Shown: in pieces, positions 1-5,659 of the stretch | How positions within the stretch are numbered: the stretch's first letter is position 1 | Layout of the letters: the number at the start of each line of letters is the position of its first letter | Assembly: GCA_030040695.1 (NCBI GenBank) | Contig: JASHTE010000297.1 | Span: 1-6,180, forward strand | DNA: 6,180 bases | Direction: 5' to 3' | Source: Vulcanimicrobiota bacterium | GTDB lineage: Bacteria > Vulcanimicrobiota > Vulcanimicrobiia > Vulcanimicrobiales > Vulcanimicrobiaceae | Made by a program: the position numbers and the translations under genes | Notes under the pieces: model-generated | Seen by the model: the letters and a program-made list of their open reading frames with translations, nothing else | What the model was told of the DNA's origin: nothing | Database searches by the model: none

Positions 1-232
1 TGGCATCGCGCCCGAGACGCATGGCCGCGACCTCCCGCGCGATGACGCCCCGGATTCCCTCGGCGGTGATCGACGAGAAGAGCGCGTCGAGTGCGTACTC
101 GACGACGGGCTCGCTATAGCCCGTTCGTTCGACGATACGCGGTAGGACACGAACACGCGGCGGGAAATCTGCGTCACACCAGCGCGCGGCAGCGTCCGCG
201 ATTGCGCCGACCGCGCTGTCAGCGCGCCGCAA
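1..232 (-). CDS. LuxC-type acyl-CoA reductase, N-terminal fragment (runs off left edge)
   Basis: Reading leftwards, an open frame gives 77 residues before the window ends. Segments such as FPPRVRVLPRIVERTGYS (residues 23-40) and PVVEYALDALFSSIT (42-56) resemble the N-terminus of the LuxC acyl-CoA reductase family: a short amphipathic start, then a TGYS-P-V-V-x-Y-A-L-D-x-L-F block. By family knowledge the enzyme is an NADPH-dependent, aldehyde-dehydrogenase-fold reductase that turns acyl-CoA or an acyl-enzyme thioester into a fatty aldehyde. The catalytic cysteine and cofactor site lie outside the window. The best start is TTG at 232-230, inside the end of the upstream acyl-protein synthetase gene, giving a 14-base overlap. 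A weak GAG stands 4 bases before it, and no in-frame ATG or GTG occurs before residue 71. The overlap argues for translational coupling with the LuxE-type gene, its usual partner. The family call rests on recalled motifs and on the neighbour. Confidence 0.72.
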   Translation of the reverse strand, partial: MRRADSAVGAIADAAARWCDADFPPRVRVLPRIVERTGYSEPVVEYALDALFSSITAEGIRGVIAREVAAMRLGRDA

Positions 233-1298
233 GCGTCTCGGCGTCGAGCGAACAGCCGCGAGGCTCTGCGCCTTGCTCGCGCCCAATAAGCACGATCTCG
301 CGTCCGTAGCATGCTCCGAGGTCTTCGGTCTGCAACGCGAGGCACGACCAGAGATTGGCAAGGTCGACGTGCGCGAGCGCGCCGACGACGCCGTCAGGTA
401 GAGTCGTCCCGTCGGGAGCGACGGTTCTCGCACGCATCCATGTCGGCGCTCGCTTGAGGCGACCGACGTCGTACCATTGCGACGCCAGCTCGGTCATCCC
501 ATACTCCGCGATGATCGAAGATGGTTCGACTCCGAGGCAGGCGGAGGCGCGGGCATAGAGCTCGTCGCGGGAGAGAACGCGCGTGCGGCCTTTGAATCCT
601 CCGGTTTCCATAATCCGCGATCCCGGAGGAAGCGAGAAGCGCAGAGTGCGTGATTCCGCCGCGTCGAGTGCCGCGAGCAACGCAAAAGCCGTCGTTGCGA
701 TACAGACCGGCTCGCCGTTTGCGGTGCTCTCTCGAAGGTCCTCGAAAAACGCATCGAGGAGCAACGCGTCGCCACTCACGTACCATTCGGTTTTGCCGGT
801 GCCGCGCAACGATGCGACTCGTGCCATCATGTATCCGAGGGAAGAATGCGGCCTCTCAAGGGGGTTCGGGACGAGATTCAGATATCGCAAGCGGGCGCGG
901 TCGGGAAGCATGAACCGATCGAACCCCGCCAGGAGCGCGGCATCATAGAGCTCGCTGCTCCGCATGTAGTGCTTTCCTCCAACTCCACCTGTCGTGCCGC
1001 TGGTCTCGAAGACGAGGGAGGCATCGGCCGGGTCGAACGTGGCGAGCGGCGCTTCCTTATAAGCCGCGGCAGGCACGGGCGGAATCTCCGCCCACGAACC
1101 GGGCATTCGATCGAGCGTCACGCCTTTCGCGGCACAGTAGCGTGCGTACGGCGCGTTGCGACGCAGTTGACAGGCGAAGATGCGAAGTGCAAGCTCCTCG
1201 AATACCGCATCGGAGAGCTCGGTGCCGCGCTCGTGCCATGCTCGAATGGCGCGCAGTATCTCACTTTGAAGGGTTGGCGCCGGCATTGCTGCGCTCAC
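219..1298 (-). CDS. LuxE-type acyl-protein synthetase (long-chain fatty acid activating)
   Basis: The 359-residue product matches the LuxE acyl-protein synthetase family, usually about 360-380 residues. By family knowledge it activates a fatty acid with ATP to an acyl-adenylate, takes the acyl group on a cysteine, and hands it to the LuxC-type reductase. Visible motifs are the adenylate-forming P-loop-like FETSGTTGG (residues 97-105), ETGGFKG (231-237), EYGMTE (265-270) and the acidic TEDLG (324-328). A Cys at 349 in RGCS, ten residues from the C-terminus, sits where the acyl-accepting Cys of luminous-bacterium LuxE lies (recalled as Cys364 in Vibrio harveyi). The listed start is GTG at 1298. 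ATG at 1286 (residue 5) is equally plausible because GGTGAG stands 7 bases before it. The gene begins 14 bases after the CoA-binding protein gene, and the acyl-CoA reductase gene overlaps its end. No frameshift or missing motif is seen. The substrate chain length cannot be read from the sequence. Confidence 0.88.
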   Translation of the reverse strand: MSAAMPAPTLQSEILRAIRAWHERGTELSDAVFEELALRIFACQLRRNAPYARYCAAKGVTLDRMPGSWAEIPPVPAAAYKEAPLATFDPADASLVFETSGTTGGVGGKHYMRSSELYDAALLAGFDRFMLPDRARLRYLNLVPNPLERPHSSLGYMMARVASLRGTGKTEWYVSGDALLLDAFFEDLRESTANGEPVCIATTAFALLAALDAAESRTLRFSLPPGSRIMETGGFKGRTRVLSRDELYARASACLGVEPSSIIAEYGMTELASQWYDVGRLKRAPTWMRARTVAPDGTTLPDGVVGALAHVDLANLWSCLALQTEDLGACYGREIVLIGREQGAEPRGCSLDAETLAAR

Positions 1299-1300
1299 CG

Positions 1301-1320
1301 CCTTCGCTGCGCTCAGGATG
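1301..1320 (-). repeat. Short dispersed-repeat-like element at a gene junction
   Basis: The minus strand reads CATCCTGAGCGCAGCGAAGG. From memory this closely resembles a short sequence (CATCCTGAGCGNAGCGAAGGA) seen many times over in genomes of several phyla. It can fold weakly: CCT pairs with AGG and GC with GC around tandem G-A mismatches. The copy straddles the end of the CoA-binding protein gene; its TGA (1315-1313) is that gene's stop codon. A 10-base segment, TGAGCGCAGC, recurs 18 bases further on (plus-strand copies at 1306-1315 and 1288-1297), where it overlaps the GTG start of the LuxE-type gene. Whether it is multicopy in this genome cannot be seen from one window. Confidence 0.45.
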
Positions 1321-1798
1321 ACAGACGTTGCCAGCGGCTCGTGATCAGTCCGCTGTTGAGGCCGCTCGTCGTGAGACCTCCATGGAAGCGCGCGTACTCG
1401 ACCTTCATGCAGCGATCGACGACAACGTCGAGTCCGGCTTGGTCGGCGAGCCGAATCGCGTCGTCGTTGATCACGCCGTACTGAAACCAGATCGCCTTTG
1501 CTCCCGCCTCAATCGCCTCGCGTGTCACTTCAACGAGCTCGCTCGGGCGGCGAAAGACGTCGACGACGTCCGGCGCACCGCGCTCCTTCGCATAGGCCGC
1601 GAGCGAAGGATACGCGCTCACGCCGTCGATATCGCGAATCGTCGGGTTGATCGGTGTTACGTTGAAAGGCGTCTGCGTGCGCAAGTAGGAGAAGACGGTG
1701 TAGCTTGGCCGCAACGCGTTGCTCGACGCCCCGACCATGGCAACAGTGCGGCTTCGCTCGAGCAGCGCCCGGCGCTCAGAAGGCGTCTTCAAAATCAC
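1313..1798 (-). CDS. CoA-binding-domain protein, YccU-like
   Basis: The 161-residue product is a single Rossmann-like CoA-binding domain of the YccU type (CoA_binding_2), normally about 135-150 residues. Hallmarks are TVAMVGASSN (18-27, nucleotide-binding loop), INPT (50-53), VVDVFRRP (78-85), WFQYGVINDDA (104-114), the DRCMKVEYAR block (128-137) and GLNSGLITSR (146-155). The family resembles the CoA-binding part of succinyl-CoA ligase, but its physiological role is unsettled. It lacks catalytic domains, so a CoA or acyl-CoA sensing or carrier role is only an inference. The GTG start at 1798 overlaps the sulfhydrylase stop by 4 bases (GTGA), with GGAGAG 9 bases upstream, which supports this start and coupled translation. 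The last residues, RLSS, are encoded partly by the repeat-like element at 1301-1320, so the natural C-terminus may have been changed by it. Confidence 0.87.
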   Translation of the reverse strand: MILKTPSERRALLERSRTVAMVGASSNALRPSYTVFSYLRTQTPFNVTPINPTIRDIDGVSAYPSLAAYAKERGAPDVVDVFRRPSELVEVTREAIEAGAKAIWFQYGVINDDAIRLADQAGLDVVVDRCMKVEYARFHGGLTTSGLNSGLITSRWQRLSS

Positions 1799-3051
1799 AA
1801 CGCCCGGCTCTCCGCCATTTGACCGCAGGCAGTTCTGAGCGCGTTATCTAGGTCCCACTCCAAGTCTGCGACGTCCTCGAGCCCCACCGACAAGCGAATG
1901 CCTTCCGGCGCCACACCGGCATTGCGGAGCTCTTCGTCGGAGAGTTGCGAGTGCGTCGTCGATGCTGGGTGAATGACGAGGCTCTTCGCGTCGCCCACGT
2001 TGGCGAGGTGGCTCCACAGCTCGAGGGCGTCGATGAAGCGGCGCGCCGTCTCTCGGCCGCCTCGTATGCCGAAGGCGAAGACCGCGCCTTGCGTATAGCT
2101 CACCCAGGCGACCTCCGGCCGCTTGTGCAGAAACTCGGCGATTGCGCGCGCGTTGCGGACGTGCGCCTCCATGCGCAGCGCAAGCGTCTCGAGGCCGAGA
2201 AGCAGAAGCCAGGCGTCCATCGGTGCCAGCTGTGCTCCGACGTCGCGCAGCACCTCGGCGCGTGCGCGCATGAGGAACGCATACTCGCCGAAGGTCTCGG
2301 TGAAGACCTTTTGATGGTAACCGGGGCTCGGCTCGGAGAGGAGCGGAAACGTGCCGTTTCCCCACGGGAACTTTCCGGATTCGATCAGAACGCCGCCGAT
2401 CGTCGTGCCGTGTCCGCTGATGAACTTCGTCGCGGAGTGGAGTACGATATCGGCGCCGTGCTCGATGGGACGGCAGAGGTAGGGCGTCGCAAAGGTGTTG
2501 TCGACGACGAGCGGGATGCCGTGCGAGTGCGCGAGCGCCGCAAGCGCATCGAGATCGGCGAGCACGCCCGACGGGTTGCCGATGGTTTCGGCAAAGAGCA
2601 TTTTGGTGTTCGGACGAATTCCAGCGGAGAGTGCGGCGAGATCGTCGACCGGTGCAAAGGTCGTGTCGATCCCCATACGCTTTACGGTAACCGAGAGCTG
2701 CGTGATCGTCCCGCCGTAGACGTTCTGCGAACAGAGCAGGTGGTCACCGCTGCGCGCGAGCGTCAGAACCGTGCAGAGCTGTGCGGCGAGGCCGCTGGAA
2801 CAGGCGACCGCGCCGAGGCCGCCTTCGAGGCTAGCGATGCGCTCCTCGAATGCCGCCACCGTCGGGTTGCTGATGCGGCTGTATATGTGACCGTAGCTGC
2901 GCAACTGGAAGAGCTCGGCAGCCTCCTCCGTCGAGCCGAACACAAAAGCGGCGGTCTGATAGATCGGCGCAACGCGCGAGCCCGTTGCAGGATCGGGCGG
3001 CGTGCCTGCGTGGATCGCGCGCGTCGCGAATCCGAAGGCTCGATCGTTCAT
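1795..3051 (-). CDS. O-acetylhomoserine sulfhydrylase-type PLP enzyme (Cys/Met metabolism family)
   Basis: The 418-residue product is a fold-type I PLP enzyme of the cystathionine gamma-synthase superfamily, closest to O-acetylhomoserine aminocarboxypropyltransferase (MetY). That enzyme forms homocysteine from O-acetylhomoserine and sulfide in methionine synthesis, in the cytoplasm. Visible marks are IYSRISNPT (56-64), SSGLAA (85-90), VVDNTFATPYL (182-192, Asp184 for the PLP ring nitrogen), SATKFISGHG (206-215, Lys209 for the Schiff base), SHLANVGDAKSLVIHPASTTH (347-367) and IRLSVGLED (385-393, Arg386 for substrate carboxylate). The long insert after the Lys (GKFPWGNG, residues 226-233, to about 250) favours MetY over MetB or MetC. 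One oddity is that the conserved region following WVSY (316-319) is about 20 residues short and runs straight into QGAVFAFG. The ATG at 3051 has no recognisable ribosome binding site and lies 16 bases after the preceding gene. That leaves no room for a methionine riboswitch directly before it. Confidence 0.9.
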   Translation of the reverse strand: MNDRAFGFATRAIHAGTPPDPATGSRVAPIYQTAAFVFGSTEEAAELFQLRSYGHIYSRISNPTVAAFEERIASLEGGLGAVACSSGLAAQLCTVLTLARSGDHLLCSQNVYGGTITQLSVTVKRMGIDTTFAPVDDLAALSAGIRPNTKMLFAETIGNPSGVLADLDALAALAHSHGIPLVVDNTFATPYLCRPIEHGADIVLHSATKFISGHGTTIGGVLIESGKFPWGNGTFPLLSEPSPGYHQKVFTETFGEYAFLMRARAEVLRDVGAQLAPMDAWLLLLGLETLALRMEAHVRNARAIAEFLHKRPEVAWVSYTQGAVFAFGIRGGRETARRFIDALELWSHLANVGDAKSLVIHPASTTHSQLSDEELRNAGVAPEGIRLSVGLEDVADLEWDLDNALRTACGQMAESRAL

Positions 3052-3067
3052 GGTGGGGTGAACTGTG

Positions 3068-3682
3068 TTACTTCGGCGGCGGCGACGGGAAGGGGTTCGT
3101 CAACCCTCCGGGCTGCTCGTTCAGGTTGTCGAAGAAGTTCTCTTTTGGACGATAGTCCGCCGAGAACGGAACCTGCTCGGTCGGCGTCGTCATCATACCG
3201 ATCATATCCGTTGTGCCGTCGAGCGTCCCCGTAAAGACGATCGACGTGCCGTCGGCAAGCGTGACGACGATACGTACGTCGTTACCATCGACAACGCCGA
3301 CCGCGGGGGCGCGCTTATTCGCTGAGTCGATGTAATAACCGGTCAGCGCGTTCTGTTGCTGCAGGAGATCGAGGTGCGAATACGTCGTGTTTGCGCCGCG
3401 CTGGAGGGCAAGCTCCCACACGCCTTCGATGCCGACGCGTTTCGGAACGGGTGGCGAGGGCACCGCGTGCGGTCCGTTGCCACCGTGGTTTCGTCCGTTG
3501 CCAGGCCCGAAAAGACTGTCGACGCCGGGTATCTCCGTAGGCGTCGCGCTCGGCGCGGGCGACGGTATCGCGGTCGGGAGCGGCGAGGACTGCGGCGCCT
3601 GCGCGACCGCGGGAAAGCTTCCCGAGGCAAAAGCGACGGCGAGCGCGGCGGCTGCGGCAAACGAAATCAAGAGCGGCTTCAT
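3068..3682 (-). CDS. Secreted protein of unknown function, Pro-rich with a beta-rich domain
   Basis: I do not recognise a named family. The 204-residue product starts with a Sec signal peptide: MKPLL, a hydrophobic Ala-rich core at 6-20, and an AVA cleavage site near residue 27. A Pro/Ser/Thr linker (28-55) and a Gly/Asn/His patch (60-72) follow. Residues 84-178 look like a compact beta domain: GVWELALQ, then alternating strands and turns such as GNDVRIVVTLADGTSIVFTG and GTLDGTTDMIGMM. This pattern recalls small lipocalin-like or extracellular beta-barrel domains. The C-terminus ends in PFPSPPPK, and the mature part has no cysteine. ATG at 3682 overlaps the previous secreted gene's stop by 4 bases (ATGA) and has no clear ribosome binding site, so translation probably depends on coupling. 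It precedes the sulfhydrylase gene by 16 bases. Location is inferred to be periplasmic or extracellular. That it is a real gene is well supported by the signal peptide and spacing. Confidence 0.8.
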   Translation of the reverse strand: MKPLLISFAAAAALAVAFASGSFPAVAQAPQSSPLPTAIPSPAPSATPTEIPGVDSLFGPGNGRNHGGNGPHAVPSPPVPKRVGIEGVWELALQRGANTTYSHLDLLQQQNALTGYYIDSANKRAPAVGVVDGNDVRIVVTLADGTSIVFTGTLDGTTDMIGMMTTPTEQVPFSADYRPKENFFDNLNEQPGGLTNPFPSPPPK

Positions 3683-4221
3683 CTATAAGGAAGAGGTTGG
3701 GCGGAGGGCCCCGCCGCCCCTCGCATCGGGGGCAAACTTGGGACGCGGCGGGGCTCGACAGGCAGAAAGATGCGGTGAGATCCCGTGGGAGGCTTGACGA
3801 TTGCGGTGATCTTCGAGACGTCGTCCCGCAGCGTCGCACCGAGCCACGAGGTGACGGGACAGGAGAGATCGGGAGACGTCCACGAGTGCCAGATGACGTT
3901 GAGCCGCGTACCGAACGAGACGCTCTTCATACACGCGGTGCCCGCGATATTCGCGTCGCGCGCAGCTCGAACGTCGCGAAAGAACTTTTGCGCGAGCTCG
4001 ATCGGGACGCTGAACGGCCGGACGGTTGCCCCTTGCGCAGCGATTCCACGCCCGCTTGGCACCACGCTGCCGCTCCCATCGGAGCGTATGGTGAGATTCC
4101 AACCCGTGAAGTTCGTCGACCCGCTGTTGATGATCGTCGCAACCTCGACAGGCGCTGCGACAACGAAACCGCTTGCTCCGGCTAGGCAGCAGCACAACAC
4201 AAGCGGATTGACGCTCTTCAT
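3679..4221 (-). CDS. Secreted protein of unknown function, first gene of the operon
   Basis: The function is not recognised. The 180-residue product has a signal peptide (MKSVNPLVLCCCLAGASGFVV, residues 1-21) with probable cleavage after Ala22 or Ala23. The Cys10-Cys12 run lies in the hydrophobic core and does not make a good lipobox. The mature part contains NFTGWNLTIRSDGSGSV (37-53), a helix-like segment IELAQKFFRDVRAARDA (74-90), and ACMKSVSFGTRLNVIWHSWTSPDLSCP (96-122). Cys97 and Cys121 are the only mature-part cysteines and probably form a disulfide. The tail (143-180) is Pro/Arg-rich and looks unstructured. I have an impression of similar small secreted proteins in related uncultured phyla, but cannot name a domain. 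ATG at 4221 lacks a good Shine-Dalgarno sequence. The gene faces the divergent intergenic region and overlaps the next gene by 4 bases, so it is the probable promoter-proximal gene of the left block. Confidence 0.78.
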   Translation of the reverse strand: MKSVNPLVLCCCLAGASGFVVAAPVEVATIINSGSTNFTGWNLTIRSDGSGSVVPSGRGIAAQGATVRPFSVPIELAQKFFRDVRAARDANIAGTACMKSVSFGTRLNVIWHSWTSPDLSCPVTSWLGATLRDDVSKITAIVKPPTGSHRIFLPVEPRRVPSLPPMRGAAGPSAQPLPYR

Positions 4222-4303
4222 CTATGACTACTTCGGGCGAGCGGAGGAACAAACCCGGCAGACGCTAACTCTCTCCCCGACTTTGCTGTAAAAGGAGCAC
4301 GGG
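4222..4303. promoter_or_regulatory. Divergent intergenic region between the two gene blocks
   Basis: These 82 bases separate the two divergent start codons and must carry, or lie close to, the promoters of both blocks. I found no pair of hexamers with good spacing on either strand. Imperfectly paired arms (CCCCG at 4277-4281, CGGGG at 4300-4304) could bring the ribosome binding site of the plus-strand gene into a loop of about 18 bases, but five pairs is weak. The regulatory role is inferred from layout alone. Confidence 0.5.
4291..4297 (+). promoter_or_regulatory. Ribosome binding site for the lipoprotein gene
   Basis: AAAGGAG lies 6 bases before the GTG at 4304. It fixes that non-ATG codon as the start and places a proper signal peptide at the N-terminus. 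Confidence 0.8.
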
Positions 4304-5659
4304 GTGAAGCAACATTCTGGGGGCTTCGGCGCGCTAATTCTCGCCGCCGGACTTGTTGCATGCGGCGGAGGAGGAGGTGGCGGAAGCTCGAGCAGCGGCG
4401 GAGCACCGCCGACGGCATCCCCAACGAGCACGCCTCCTGTCGGCAATCAGTTCACCTATACCGGGACGCTGACACAGACCGACACCTACACGTATCCGAC
4501 GCCCTCGCCCTTCCCATCGACGAATGCGAGCGCAACCGTCTCACTCTCCGTGACGGTGACGAGTTCGCCCGCTCCGTTCACGACGCCGACGAACGATCCG
4601 TATGACATCTACTACAGCGAGCAAGACGCCTTTCCAACCGAGACGGACCTTTCGACGACCGATACATGGGCGGCGACCACGTCGTCTGCGATCGACGAGT
4701 ACGGTTCGCTCGTTACCATCGGCAGCGGTGAAACAGCTGCGACGATACTCTGGGTTTACAGCGCGCCGTACGTCCTGGACGAGCTTCCGGAGACCAACGG
4801 TGCGAGTTGGACGAACTCCCCCGAAGGATACTCGACGGAAGACGACCCCGGCGACCTCACGATATCGCGCTACGTCGAGAGTGCCAGAAACTACAATGAG
4901 ACGCAGGAGCTGACCGGCGGCTACAATCTCGTCATTACGGAGAACAGCGACGGCAGCGGAACGTACTCCGGAACGGTTCTCACAGCGTACGGTATCACGG
5001 ACTTTTCGTACAGCGCACCGAGCGACGGCAAGATCACGGTGGAGGTCGTCTTCCCAAGCCCGTCACCGCCGGCGACACCCGAGCCGGCGCTCGTCCTCGC
5101 GACACCTCCGGCTTGGTACGGTTCGACGCCGACCTTCTACACGGAGTCCGATACCGACACGAATCCAGTGACGTTCCCGGTTTCGTGCAACGTCCCGAGT
5201 ACGTACGGCACGAGCGGGAACATGGTCAAACGCACGATCACCTCGCTCGATACGATTCTGGGTTATGCCGAGTCGCAGACATACGAGAGCTACGATAACA
5301 GCGCTGCGAGCATCGTCTGCATCGTCATGAACGATGTGCAGACGTATTACTACGACTACCTCGACGACACCGAGCAGTCGTACGATGATTTTGCTGCTTT
5401 CGTCGGCACGCCGCAGCAGACGGCAACCACCTCGGAGACGGTCGGCTTGCAGAGCGAAGTCCTCGCGACGTCCCTGCGACGGACGAGCCTCGGGAGCGCC
5501 GGTCACGGGGGCTCCGGCCTTTCGCCGGAGACGATTGCCGTCGCGGTTGCGCGCTTCCAGGCGCGTACCGTCGGGGTGCGTCTGACGCGGGAGCGCAAGA
5601 TCGCGCAGGACGTACGCGCCTTCCTGACCCGGCTCACAAGCGGAGGGATCAAACAATGA
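4304..5659 (+). CDS. Large acidic lipoprotein of unknown function with a basic C-terminal tail
   Basis: No known family is recognised. The 451-residue product begins with a lipoprotein signal peptide (hydrophobic 9-19, lipobox LVAC with Cys20), then seven glycines and a Ser/Gly/Pro linker (21-48). The body (about 49-370) is rich in Thr, Ser, Tyr and Asp/Glu with alternating polar and hydrophobic residues, suggesting an extracellular beta-rich fold. Examples are FTYTGTLTQTDTYTY (50-64) and GGYNLVITENSDGSGTYSGT (205-224). A Pro/Ser-rich hinge lies at 250-261. Cys295 and Cys339 may form a disulfide. Residues 21-390 contain only five Lys/Arg, whereas 391-451 contain eleven, with a helical stretch at 408-444. 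GTG at 4304 has an excellent ribosome binding site. The stop overlaps the ATG of the S53-type protease gene, so coupled expression and a shared surface role are likely (inference). It could be a substrate, a chaperone or an independent adhesin-like protein. Confidence 0.82.
   Translation: MKQHSGGFGALILAAGLVACGGGGGGGSSSSGGAPPTASPTSTPPVGNQFTYTGTLTQTDTYTYPTPSPFPSTNASATVSLSVTVTSSPAPFTTPTNDPYDIYYSEQDAFPTETDLSTTDTWAATTSSAIDEYGSLVTIGSGETAATILWVYSAPYVLDELPETNGASWTNSPEGYSTEDDPGDLTISRYVESARNYNETQELTGGYNLVITENSDGSGTYSGTVLTAYGITDFSYSAPSDGKITVEVVFPSPSPPATPEPALVLATPPAWYGSTPTFYTESDTDTNPVTFPVSCNVPSTYGTSGNMVKRTITSLDTILGYAESQTYESYDNSAASIVCIVMNDVQTYYYDYLDDTEQSYDDFAAFVGTPQQTATTSETVGLQSEVLATSLRRTSLGSAGHGGSGLSPETIAVAVARFQARTVGVRLTRERKIAQDVRAFLTRLTSGGIKQ
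5642..5646 (+). promoter_or_regulatory. Ribosome binding site for the S53-type protease gene
   Basis: GGAGG lies 9 bases before the ATG at 5656, inside the last codons of the lipoprotein gene. The ATGA overlap plus a strong binding site allows both coupled and independent initiation and fixes the start. Confidence 0.75.

Noticed and set aside
1..1298. A bioluminescence (lux) operon
   Set aside because: Only LuxE- and LuxC-type genes are visible. No luciferase subunit is present in the window, and this pair is known outside luminous bacteria.
1328..1822. A 164-codon plus-strand frame opposite the CoA-binding protein gene
   Set aside because: It has no motifs and is explained as an antisense shadow of a well-supported gene.
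3052..3067. A possible SAM or other methionine riboswitch before the sulfhydrylase gene
   Set aside because: Only 16 bases separate it from the preceding gene, far too short for such a structure, and none is seen inside the upstream coding sequence.
1945..3234. A 429-codon open frame on the plus strand, antisense to the sulfhydrylase gene
   Set aside because: Its translation is Arg/Glu/Ala-rich without recognisable motifs, while the minus strand encodes an unmistakable PLP enzyme. Long antisense frames are expected in GC-rich coding sequence.
3356..4291. Several 100-170 codon plus-strand frames opposite the two secreted protein genes
   Set aside because: The minus-strand frames have signal peptides, operon-type overlaps and sensible composition. 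The plus-strand products are low-complexity and Arg-rich.
4364..4400. Gly-codon run after the lipobox as a phase-variation repeat
   Set aside because: The codons are mixed GGA, GGT and GGC with no homopolymer or exact short tandem unit long enough to favour slippage. Gly/Ser linkers after a lipobox are common.
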